Below are positions 1 through 6,917 of a DNA stretch of 64,000 nt, one piece after another. A program made the position numbers and the translations under genes. Position 1 is the stretch's first letter; each line of letters starts with the position of its first letter. Source of the stretch: JAJPKK01 sp963747835 (GTDB lineage: Bacteria; Pseudomonadota; Alphaproteobacteria; Rhizobiales; Xanthobacteraceae); assembly GCA_963747835.1 (NCBI GenBank), contig CAVVGO010000006.1:1612001-1676000 (forward strand), given 5' to 3'. The notes beneath the pieces were generated by a model. The model did not search any database. It was given only the letters and a program-made list of their open reading frames with translations, and was not told the DNA's origin.

Positions 1-1
1 C

Positions 2-1243
2 AACAAGGGCGGCGACGTCCAAGCGGGGCTTGCGTCCGCGGCCAAGAAGGTCGAGGCCGTCTACAGCTATCCCTACCAGCATCACGTCACCATGGAGCCG
101 CAGAACGCCACCGCGGTCTACACGGCGGACAGTTGCAAGGTGTGGTGCTCGGTGCAGAACGGCGAGCAGGCGCTGGCCGCAACCGCGGAGGCCTGCGGCC
201 TGCCGGTCGGCAAGTGCGATGTCTACAAGACCTTCCTGGGCGGCGGGTTCGGCCGCCGCTCAACCTCGGTGGATTATGTCCGCCAAGCCGTCCTCATTGC
301 CAAGGAGATGCCCGGCACGCCGGTGAAGCTCCTTTGGACGCGCGAAGAGGACATGACACACGGCTGGTACCACCCGATCACGCAATGCAAGATGACGGCC
401 GGCTTCGACGATAAGAAGAGCCTGACGTCGCTGCATCTGCGCATTTCGGGCCAGTCGATCCTCGCCACCGTGATGCCGGCTCGCCTCGAAAACGGCATGG
501 ATCCGGCGACCTTCGCGGGCTTCTACAAGGGCGGCGCGGAAGCAGCATTCGGCTACGACATCCCAAACCTGCTGATCGACCATGCCATGCGCAACCCCCA
601 CGTGCCGCCGGGCTTCTGGCGGGGCGTGAACATCAACCACAACGCCATCTACATCGAAAGCTTCATGGACGAACTCGCTAAGGAAACGGGCGTCGATCCG
701 TTGGAGTTCCGCCGCAAGCTGATGGCGAAATACCCCAAGCACCTCGGGGTCCTCAATGCCGTCGCGGAAAAAGCCGGCTGGGGCACGCCGGCCCCGAAGG
801 GCGTCTATCGCGGCCTTGCCCAGCACATGGGCTTCGGCAGCTACGTGGCGGCCTGCGCGGAGGTCTCCGTCGACGGCAACAAGGTGAAGGTGCACCGCAT
901 CGTGGGGGCGACCGATCCGGGCTATGCGGTCAATCCGGCGCAGATCGAGCGGCAGATCGCCGGCTCGTTCGTCTACGGGTTGACGGCGCTGTTCAATGGC
1001 GAATGCACCGTCAAGGACGGTGCCATCGAGCAGACCAACTTCGACACCTACGACATGATGCGCATCGACCAGATGCCGAAGGTAGAAGCGATCGTGATGC
1101 CGACCGGTGGCGCCGTGTGGGGCGGCGTCGGCGAGCCGACCATCTGCGTGGCGGCGCCGGCTGTACTCAACGCCATCACGGCGGCGACCGGCAAGCGCTA
1201 CCGCACCTTCCCGCTGAAGAACCATGGCTTGACCATTGTCTAG
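2..1243 (+). CDS. xanthine dehydrogenase-family molybdopterin-binding subunit (C-terminal part, cut by window edge)
   Basis: The frame is open from the first bases of the window, so this is the 3' part of a gene that begins upstream; about 413 of an expected 700-770 residues are visible. The protein belongs to the large catalytic subunit family of molybdenum hydroxylases, most like isoquinoline 1-oxidoreductase beta subunits and related aldehyde dehydrogenases (periplasmic, cytochrome-linked). Visible hallmarks are the GGGFGRR cofactor-binding loop near 240-260 and the C-terminal GVGEPT motif, whose Glu (codon 1133-1135) is the conserved base next to molybdenum. A small cytochrome c gene follows 64 bp downstream. 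Family assignment is firm; the substrate cannot be read from the sequence. Confidence 0.88.
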   Translation, partial: NKGGDVQAGLASAAKKVEAVYSYPYQHHVTMEPQNATAVYTADSCKVWCSVQNGEQALAATAEACGLPVGKCDVYKTFLGGGFGRRSTSVDYVRQAVLIAKEMPGTPVKLLWTREEDMTHGWYHPITQCKMTAGFDDKKSLTSLHLRISGQSILATVMPARLENGMDPATFAGFYKGGAEAAFGYDIPNLLIDHAMRNPHVPPGFWRGVNINHNAIYIESFMDELAKETGVDPLEFRRKLMAKYPKHLGVLNAVAEKAGWGTPAPKGVYRGLAQHMGFGSYVAACAEVSVDGNKVKVHRIVGATDPGYAVNPAQIERQIAGSFVYGLTALFNGECTVKDGAIEQTNFDTYDMMRIDQMPKVEAIVMPTGGAVWGGVGEPTICVAAPAVLNAITAATGKRYRTFPLKNHGLTIV

Positions 1244-1307
1244 GCGCAGTGGCGGCGGTCTCCCAGTGTCACGCGGAGACCGCCGCCGTCTTGTCCGATT
1301 GTCTGGA

Positions 1308-1613
1308 ATGAAGGCTTGCCATCCTGTCGTTACGATCCCGTTGGCGGGCCTGCTCGTCGGCCTATTGACTGTCATAACGGTGGCAGCCGAGGCGCCGCCC
1401 GGCGCCGCATCATGCTCAGGATGCCATCCGGCGACGTCCAAAGTTGATACGTTGGTGCCGCGCCTCGCCGGCCAGGACCCCGCCGCGACGGTGTCGGCCA
1501 TGCAGGCCTTCCGCAGCGGTCAGCGGCCCGCGACCGTGATGGATCGCATCGCCAAGGGTTTCTCCAACGACGAGATCAATGCCATCGCGGCTTGGTATGG
1601 GTCGCAGCCATGA
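1308..1613 (+). CDS. small periplasmic cytochrome c, likely partner of the sulfide dehydrogenase flavoprotein (SoxE/FccA-like)
   Basis: 101 residues: signal peptide (about 1-28), a single heme-binding CSGCH at residues 36-40, and a plausible axial Met at residue 78 (motif TVM). The ATG at 1308 is chosen because it places a normal signal peptide at the N-terminus; an upstream in-frame ATG at 1236 lies inside the preceding gene. Its stop overlaps the ATG of the next gene by the ATGA pattern at 1610-1613, so the two are translationally coupled. That coupling to an FccB-type flavoprotein makes it the likely cytochrome subunit of a flavocytochrome c sulfide dehydrogenase. It could alternatively serve the molybdenum enzyme encoded upstream. 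Confidence 0.8.
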   Translation: MKACHPVVTIPLAGLLVGLLTVITVAAEAPPGAASCSGCHPATSKVDTLVPRLAGQDPAATVSAMQAFRSGQRPATVMDRIAKGFSNDEINAIAAWYGSQP

Positions 1614-2896
1614 CCGCAAACCCGCGCCGCCGTCCAAGCCGTCGCCAGTTCATCGCAGCTGCTTCGGCCGCAGCAGGCGCGATGGCGCTGCCTCGGCGGA
1701 CGCGTGCTCAAGGCGCACAGCCCCGTGTCGTTGTGGTCGGCGGCGGATTCGGCGGCGCCACGGCGGCGCGCTTCATCAAGCGGGCCGATCCGGGGATCGC
1801 CGTCACTTTGGTCGAACCCAATCCGATCTTCGCGTCGTGTCCGTTCAGCAACGAGGTCATCGCCGGGCTGCGCGATATGAAGTCCCAGTTCTTCGGCTAC
1901 AACAAGATTGCGACGGACGGAGTAGCGATCGCGCATCAGACCGCGACCGGAGTCGACGCCGGCGCCCGCGCCGTCGCGCTCGGCAACGGCACCAGCCTCC
2001 GCTACGACCGGCTGGTACTCTCGCCCGGCGTCGATCTGCGTTTCGACGCCCTGCCGGGTTATGACGAAGCTGCCGCCCAGATCATGCCGCACGCCTGGAA
2101 GGCCGGCGCCCAGACCGAGTTGCTGCGCCGCCAGCTCCAATCCATGGAGGATGGCGGCACGGTCGTAATGGCGCTGCCGGCGCTGCCGTATCGCTGTCCG
2201 CCGGCGCCCTACGAGCGGGCAAGCCTGATCGCCTATTATCTCAAGACCACCAAGCCGCGCTCCAAGATCATCGTGCTCGACGCCAAGGACACGTTCTCCA
2301 AACAGCGCCTGTTCGAGAACGCCTGGAAGGAGCTCTATCCCAATCTCGAATGGATATCGTTGTCGTCCGGCGGCAATCCGACCGCCGTCGATGTGAAGGC
2401 GAAGACCATCACGTCGGATTTCGACACCTACAAGGCCGATGTCGCCAACGTGATCCCGCCCCAGAAGGCCGGACGCATTGCCGAGCTTGCCGGCGCCGCC
2501 GATCGCACCGGCTGGTGCCCGGTCGATCCGGTGACGTTCGAATCGCTTCTCGTTCCCGGCATTCATGTGGTCGGCGACGCCGCGATCGCCGGCGCAGTGC
2601 CGAAATCGGCGTTCGCCGCCAATGCGGCGGCCAAGATCTGCGCCGTCGCGGTGGCGAAGCTGGTGCGCGGCGAACCTCCGCCGGCGCCGAAGTTCGTCAA
2701 CACCTGCTACAGTGTGGTGGCGCCCGATTACGGCTTCTCGATCGCTGGGGTCTATCATCCGGTCAACGGCCAATGGCTGGAGGTCGAAGGCGCCGGCGGC
2801 ATCAGTCCGATCAACGCGTCCGTCGCGTTCCGCAGTCAGGAAGCGAAATTCGCCTATGGCTGGTTCAACACTATCACGGCCGAGATTTTTGGTTGA
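1610..2896 (+). CDS. soxF: flavocytochrome c sulfide dehydrogenase flavoprotein subunit (FccB/SoxF family)
   Basis: 428 residues. The N-terminus has a twin-arginine signal (SRRQFI at 10-15), fitting export of a folded flavoprotein. A dinucleotide-binding GGGFGG sits at 44-49. C77 in the motif ASCPFSNEVI corresponds to the Cys that binds FAD covalently in characterised FccB proteins, and later cysteines (PYRCPP, NTCYS) match the redox-active pair. The family oxidises sulfide to sulfur and passes electrons to its cytochrome partner. Start chosen at 1610 (ATGA overlap with the cytochrome gene). It overlaps soxX at the 3' end. The symbol soxF is given from context; fccB would be equally valid. 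Confidence 0.86.
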   Translation: MTANPRRRPSRRQFIAAASAAAGAMALPRRTRAQGAQPRVVVVGGGFGGATAARFIKRADPGIAVTLVEPNPIFASCPFSNEVIAGLRDMKSQFFGYNKIATDGVAIAHQTATGVDAGARAVALGNGTSLRYDRLVLSPGVDLRFDALPGYDEAAAQIMPHAWKAGAQTELLRRQLQSMEDGGTVVMALPALPYRCPPAPYERASLIAYYLKTTKPRSKIIVLDAKDTFSKQRLFENAWKELYPNLEWISLSSGGNPTAVDVKAKTITSDFDTYKADVANVIPPQKAGRIAELAGAADRTGWCPVDPVTFESLLVPGIHVVGDAAIAGAVPKSAFAANAAAKICAVAVAKLVRGEPPPAPKFVNTCYSVVAPDYGFSIAGVYHPVNGQWLEVEGAGGISPINASVAFRSQEAKFAYGWFNTITAEIFG

Positions 2897-3365
2897 GCGC
2901 GCCCTCGTTGGCGCTGCCGGCATCGCGGCTGCGATACTAGCTGGTGCCGCGGCCTGCAAGGCTGAAGCGGCGCAGCGCCCCTACACGGTGGTCGGCGACG
3001 CCATTCCGGCGTCGCTCACCGGAAAGCCGGGTGACGCGGTGCGCGGAAAGGCCATCGTGGTGAGCCGGCAGACCGGATTATGCCTGTTGTGCCATTCGGC
3101 GCCGTTGCCGGAGGAGAAGTTCCAGGGCACCATCGGGCCGGACCTCAAAGGCACGGGATCGCGCTACACCGAAGGGCAATTGCGATTGCGCATCGTCAAT
3201 TCGAGCATACTTGATCCTGGAACCATTATGCCGTCGTACCTACGGCTCGATGGACTGGACCACGTGGCGCCGGCCTTCCGCGGCAAGACAGTTCTGACGG
3301 CCGACCAGATAGAGGATGTCGTGGCGTTCCTCACCACCTTGCGCGACGATACGAGGCATCCATGA
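2889..3365 (+). CDS. soxX: sulfur oxidation cytochrome SoxX
   Basis: About 158 residues from a TTG codon at 2889, the only start that gives a full signal peptide; it overlaps the end of the flavoprotein gene by 8 bp. Mature part carries one heme c site, CLLCH, at residues 65-69, followed by SoxX-type sequence including GPDLKG and a downstream TIMPSY that supplies the axial Met. SoxX joins SoxA in the SoxXA complex, which couples a sulfur substrate to the SoxY carrier cysteine. Its stop overlaps the soxY start (ATGA at 3362-3365). The TTG start is inference; the family call is solid. Confidence 0.87.
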   Translation: MVERALVGAAGIAAAILAGAAACKAEAAQRPYTVVGDAIPASLTGKPGDAVRGKAIVVSRQTGLCLLCHSAPLPEEKFQGTIGPDLKGTGSRYTEGQLRLRIVNSSILDPGTIMPSYLRLDGLDHVAPAFRGKTVLTADQIEDVVAFLTTLRDDTRHP

Positions 3366-3859
3366 TGGACACCAAGACGAACATCACGCCGGTTTCTTCT
3401 ACTTCACGGCAGACACGGCGCGCCGTGCTGATCGGCGCGGGGGCGGTCGGTGCCGCGCCGTTCCTGCAAGTGCGCCCGGCGGCCGCCACGCCCGACACCA
3501 TGAAGGCCGCGATCCATAAGGTGATCGGCGAATCGCCCGTCAGCAAGGGCAGGGTCGCGCTCGATATTCCGCCGCTGGTGGAGAACGGCAACACCATCGC
3601 GATGACGGTCGCCGTGGACAGCCCGATGACCGCCAAGGACTACGTCAAGGCGATCCATGTCTTCAACGAGAAGAACCCGCAGCCCGACGTTATTTCGGTG
3701 TATCTCGGCCCGCACGCCGGGAAGGCTGCCTTCGCGACCCGCATCCGGCTAGCGGATTCCCAGACCGTCACCGCCATCGCGGAAATGAGCGATGGCTCGC
3801 TGTGGTCGGACTCCGTCGAGGTGATCGTCACTATCGCGGCCTGCCTGGAGTACAACTAG
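3362..3859 (+). CDS. soxY: sulfur carrier protein SoxY with non-canonical C-terminus
   Basis: 165 residues with a twin-arginine-like signal (TRRAVLIGAG around residues 18-27) and the immunoglobulin-like SoxY fold. SoxY carries sulfur intermediates on a Cys at the end of a flexible C-terminal GGCGG tail. Here the aligned tail reads IAACLEYN: C161 is kept but the flanking glycines are replaced by Ala-Ala and Leu-Glu, and two extra residues follow. The DNA shows no simple indel that would restore GGCGG, so this is a genuine variant. SoxZ, its partner, follows 2 bp downstream. The carrier role is inferred from family and context; the altered tail could change which enzymes it serves. Confidence 0.85.
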   Translation: MMDTKTNITPVSSTSRQTRRAVLIGAGAVGAAPFLQVRPAAATPDTMKAAIHKVIGESPVSKGRVALDIPPLVENGNTIAMTVAVDSPMTAKDYVKAIHVFNEKNPQPDVISVYLGPHAGKAAFATRIRLADSQTVTAIAEMSDGSLWSDSVEVIVTIAACLEYN

Positions 3860-3861
3860 CC

Positions 3862-4182
3862 ATGGCCCGCACCCTCATCAACGTTCCGCCAAAGGCCAAG
3901 CGCGGCCAGGTCATCGAGATCAAGACGCTGATCTCCCACATCATGGAAACCGGCTACCGACGCAACGAAACCGGCGTTGCGATTCCGCGCGACATCATCA
4001 ATCAGTTCGTCTGCACCTATAACGACGAGGAGATATTCCGCGCCAACCTGTTCCCGGCGATCGCCGCCAACCCCTTCATTACCTTCTTCACGGTAGCGAC
4101 CGAGAGCGGCACACTGGAATTCAAGTGGACCGACGACAAGGGCAATGTCGACACCGGCACCGCCAAGATCACGGTCGAATGA
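3862..4182 (+). CDS. soxZ: sulfur oxidation protein SoxZ
   Basis: 106 residues, no signal peptide, with the usual SoxZ pattern: an N-terminal stretch ending in KRGQVIEIKTLI and a C-terminal FKWTDDKG strand region. SoxZ forms the heterodimer with SoxY and reaches the periplasm by hitchhiking on SoxY's Tat signal, which fits the absence of its own signal. ATG at 3862 is 2 bp after the soxY stop; an upstream in-frame ATG at 3802 lies inside soxY and is rejected. A palindromic repeat lies 23 bp after its stop and separates it from soxA. Confidence 0.9.
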   Translation: MARTLINVPPKAKRGQVIEIKTLISHIMETGYRRNETGVAIPRDIINQFVCTYNDEEIFRANLFPAIAANPFITFFTVATESGTLEFKWTDDKGNVDTGTAKITVE

Positions 4183-4205
4183 GCGCCTGATGCGCGGCGC
4201 GACGC

Positions 4206-4248
4206 TTTTCTCCCTCCCTTCTCATCAAAAAAGGGGGAAGGGAGAAAA
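4206..4248. repeat. imperfect palindrome between soxZ and soxA
   Basis: A pyrimidine-rich left arm (4206-4220) pairs imperfectly with a purine-rich right arm (4231-4248) around an A-rich loop. It could act as a terminator or RNA-stabilising hairpin after soxZ, or simply be a copy of an intergenic repeat family. There is no U-tract right after the stem. Confidence 0.6.
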
Positions 4249-4252
4249 TTGG

Positions 4253-5185
4253 ATGCCCGCGAACCGTGGAGCGGATTCGACCCAACTCCAGGCACTCCAT
4301 GGGTCACGGCCGGGCTTGTCCCGGCCGCCCCGATCAGGAGGGCACTGCGCTCTCCTGTCGTCGTCGCCGGGACAAGCCCGGCGACGACGACCCGCAGCCG
4401 TCGCGATCTGCGGCGGCATTGCTATCGCGACGCTGCTTGTCGCGTTGACGCGCATTCCATCTCTTGCGGCCGGAATCGCGCCGGCCGATCGCCGCTCGGC
4501 TTATGCGGATATGAGCCGCGAGACCCGGGCCATACAGGACGACGACACCACCAATCCGGGGATGCTCTCGGTGCTCGACGGCGAGGCGTTGTGGAACGGC
4601 AAGGCCGGCGCTGCCAACCGCTCCTGCGCCGATTGCCACGGCGACGCGACGCAAACCATGAAGGGCGTCGCGGCGCGGTACCCGGCATTCGATGCCGCGA
4701 GCGCCAAGCCGGTAGATCTCGAAGATCGTATCAATCTCGAACGCGCGAGGCACCAGCAGGCAAAGCCGCTTCCCTTCGAATCGAGCGAATTGCTTGCGCT
4801 CTCGGCCTATGTGGCACGGCAATCGCGCGGCGAGCCGATCGCACCGCCGAATGACGACCGCCTCGCGCCTTTCATCGCCGCCGGACGCGCGTTTTTTTAC
4901 AAGCGCCAGGGCCAGCTCAACCTATCCTGCGCGCTGTGCCATGATGACAATTGGGGCAAGCGGCTCGCCGGCAACATCGTGCCCCAGGGGCATCCGACCG
5001 GCTATCCGGTCTACCGCCTCGAATGGCAAAGCCTCGGCTCGCTGCAGCGCCGCCTGCGCAATTGCATCTCCGGCATGCGCGCGGACGTTCCCGGCTATGA
5101 CGCGCCGGACTATGTCGATCTGGAGCTTTTCCTGATGCAACGCGCCGCCGGCATGACGATGGAGTCGCCGGCGGTTCGGCCGTAG
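4253..5185 (+). CDS. soxA: SoxA, diheme cytochrome subunit of the SoxXA complex
   Basis: 310 residues from ATG 4253. Two heme sites are visible, CADCH (125-129) and CALCH (226-230), plus C271 in NCISGMRA, the conserved Cys that ligates heme and carries persulfide in SoxA proteins. The C-terminal YVDLELFLMQRAAGM block is typical. A signal peptide is recognisable (RRRRPAAVAICGG onwards, codons near 4390-4470), but it is preceded by about 45 extra residues encoded by a palindromic repeat (4308-4389). No ATG, GTG or TTG lies between that repeat and the signal peptide, so the start is uncertain. Two heme sites put it in the diheme SoxA group. An IS110 element lies just downstream. Confidence 0.85.
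   Translation: MPANRGADSTQLQALHGSRPGLSRPPRSGGHCALLSSSPGQARRRRPAAVAICGGIAIATLLVALTRIPSLAAGIAPADRRSAYADMSRETRAIQDDDTTNPGMLSVLDGEALWNGKAGAANRSCADCHGDATQTMKGVAARYPAFDAASAKPVDLEDRINLERARHQQAKPLPFESSELLALSAYVARQSRGEPIAPPNDDRLAPFIAAGRAFFYKRQGQLNLSCALCHDDNWGKRLAGNIVPQGHPTGYPVYRLEWQSLGSLQRRLRNCISGMRADVPGYDAPDYVDLELFLMQRAAGMTMESPAVRP
4308..4389. repeat. paired palindromic repeat overlapping the 5' end of soxA
   Basis: GGGCTTGTCCCGG (4312-4324) is the exact inverse of CCGGGACAAGCCC (4367-4379); each lies in a GC-rich local palindrome. It belongs to the intergenic palindrome family widespread in rhizobial genomes; a single-unit relative occurs at 17042-17076. Here it sits in frame with the soxA signal peptide. 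Confidence 0.75.
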
Positions 5186-5224
5186 TGGCTCGACAGCAGC
5201 GGAATCAGCCGTAGATACCATGGG

Positions 5225-5315
5225 GCGATGGGCGTGCATCCGGTAGGTTTGGGTTTCCGGACTCGAACCATCGGAGACATCAGATGCAAGCATCCAATGT
5301 AAGCACGCCCATCGC
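5225..5315 (+). repeat. 13-bp inverted repeat spanning the transposase start
   Basis: GCGATGGGCGTGC at 5225-5237 is perfectly complementary to GCACGCCCATCGC at 5303-5315. The start codon (5284) and its upstream region lie in the 65-nt loop. The transcript could fold so as to hide the initiation site, or the arm could be part of a bridge-RNA stem. Confidence 0.7.
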
Positions 5316-6444
5316 GAACAATATTGGCACGATTTTCGTTACGATTGAACTGAGCCAAAAGAGCTGGTTGGTGACAATGCACAGTCCGGAGCGGGATCGG
5401 ATGTCGCGCCATAAGGTGGAGGGCGGCGATCATGCTGGCCTGCTGGCACTGATTGATCGGATTCGCGAGCGGTCTGCGCGGGCGCTGGGAGCGGTGCCGG
5501 CTGTGGTGAGTTGCTACGAGGCGGGCTACGACGGATTTTGGCTGCATCGGCTTTTGATGGCGGCGGGGATTACGAACCATGTGTTCGATCCTGCAAGCAT
5601 TGCGGTGGATCAGCGCGCCCGGCGGGCGAAGACCGACCGGATTGACGGCGAACAGATGCTGCGAACCCTGATGGCGCATTGCCGCGGTGAGCCGCGGGTG
5701 GTGCGGATCGTGCGGGTGCCGGGTGCCGAGCAGGAGGACGTGCGCCGCGACACCCGCGAACGTGATCGGCTGATCAAGGAACAGACCGCTCACACCAATC
5801 GGATCAAGGCGCTGCTGCGGCTGTTGGGCATGGCGGTCGGGAACCCGCGCCGTCGCGACTGGTTGAAGTGGCTCGCGGCCCAGCGGGATTGGCAAGGCCA
5901 GGCGGTGCCGCCGCGGATCATGGCCGAGCTCGCGCGCGAGCACGCGCGGCTGATGCTGGTACGCTGCCAGATCGAGGCGCTGACGCGGGCGCCGGCTGAG
6001 ACGGAGCCGACACCTGCGGCGGCGCAGATGGCACGGCGCAGCGACCTCTTGCTCCGGCTCAAAGGCCTTGGCCCTGTGTTCGCGGCGACGCTGACCAACG
6101 AGGTTCTCTACAAGGACTTCCGCAATCGGCGTGAGGTCGCCGGCTATTGCGGGCTGGCGCCCAGTCCGTGGCAGAGCGGAGGGACCGATCGTGAGCAGGG
6201 GATCAGCAAGGCGGGCAATCCGCGTGCCCGCAGCACGTCGATCGAACTGGCCTGGCTGTGGCTGCGACATCAGCCGGACAGCACGCTCACCCAATGGTTC
6301 CGGCAGCGCACGGTCAATGCCAGCAAACAAATCAGGCGCATCGCCATTGTCGCCCTGGCGCGCAAGCTGATCGTGGCGCTGTGGCGCTACCTCACAACGG
6401 GCCTTGTGCCCGAACATGCGGTGCTCAAGACCGCAAAGGCATAA
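5284..6444 (+). CDS. IS110-family transposase
   Basis: 386 residues with the two-domain IS110 layout. The N-terminal RuvC-like domain carries the acidic residues E22 (in VTIELSQKSW), E79 (CYEAGYDG), D118 and D121 (KTDRIDGEQ). Most family members have Asp at the first position (GIDVS), so this copy has an E-E-D-D set. The C-terminal Transposase_20 domain carries the GISKAGNPRAR motif with S308 as the predicted nucleophile. The length is normal and the frame intact, so it may be functional. It sits alone on the plus strand, with its start codon inside the loop of a 13-bp inverted repeat. Confidence 0.9.
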   Translation: MQASNVSTPIANNIGTIFVTIELSQKSWLVTMHSPERDRMSRHKVEGGDHAGLLALIDRIRERSARALGAVPAVVSCYEAGYDGFWLHRLLMAAGITNHVFDPASIAVDQRARRAKTDRIDGEQMLRTLMAHCRGEPRVVRIVRVPGAEQEDVRRDTRERDRLIKEQTAHTNRIKALLRLLGMAVGNPRRRDWLKWLAAQRDWQGQAVPPRIMAELAREHARLMLVRCQIEALTRAPAETEPTPAAAQMARRSDLLLRLKGLGPVFAATLTNEVLYKDFRNRREVAGYCGLAPSPWQSGGTDREQGISKAGNPRARSTSIELAWLWLRHQPDSTLTQWFRQRTVNASKQIRRIAIVALARKLIVALWRYLTTGLVPEHAVLKTAKA

Positions 6445-6917
6445 ACGCTTCAACAAACGCGTCAGCGTCGCGGCGATTGCCGCGGTCAGCGCGGGATGGA
6501 TGGTGACCGTGCCACCCTTGGGCCAACAGACAGGCCGTTTCGTAGATGGGTCCCATCCTCGTGGCTTCCTCGCCGCATGCATGCGGAATGTGGGTACGGA
6601 CCACAGCGGTCCGACCGGATATGAGGTGATGCAGTGAGCTGCATAAATCACCGGAAGCCAGTCCCAGTGCGTGTCGACCGCGGCGGCACGCTGCGCTACG
6701 CATGGCTCCGCGCGCCGCCGCTACGCCGGAGGCCAAAAAATAACACCCAAGCCCCGCTCGGGATGCTTGACCAGAGGCCCCATATGAGGGTGGGCAAAGC
6801 GAAGCGTGCCTACGTTGTTTGAGGTTACCTCGTGGGCACGGCGCGAAGAGCGCCTTTGCCCACCGTACCGACCGCGTGTATCTCATCGGAATACGCTCAC
6901 TGACATTGATGTTCGCG
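6445..6917. other. 473-bp non-coding region: IS right flank plus palindromic repeat
   Basis: No credible gene on either strand. The first ~340 bp is probably the non-coding right end of the IS110 element and is a candidate location for its bridge RNA. The remainder contains the palindrome at 6789-6864 and then the 3' flank of the minus-strand mmgE-like gene. Confidence 0.5.
6789..6864. repeat. intergenic palindrome (inverted repeat with GGTGGGCAAAG arms)
   Basis: The left arm begins GGTGGGCAAAGCG (6789 onward) and the right arm ends CGCCTTTGCCCACC (ending 6864); the arms are imperfectly complementary over about 22-28 nt. It is a second, unrelated intergenic repeat type and lies 3' of the mmgE-like gene, where it could serve as a transcript end. 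Confidence 0.65.

Larger units (their letters stand above)
5186..6787 (+). mobile_element. IS110-family insertion sequence (ends not resolved)
   Basis: A single recombinase gene with non-coding sequence on both sides, inserted between soxA and the mmgE-like gene. IS110 elements lack clear terminal inverted repeats, and I cannot fix the boundaries. The left limit is set at the soxA stop and the right limit before a chromosomal-type palindrome at 6789-6864. Known IS110 elements express a structured bridge RNA from a non-coding end; the candidates here are 5186-5283 and 6445-6787. Confidence 0.6.

Noticed and set aside
260..1501. A 413-codon antisense frame opposite the molybdenum enzyme
   Set aside because: Shadow of the real gene; no signal, domain or ribosome site.
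5110..6651. A 513-codon frame opposite the transposase
   Set aside because: Antisense shadow of a well-supported IS110 gene.
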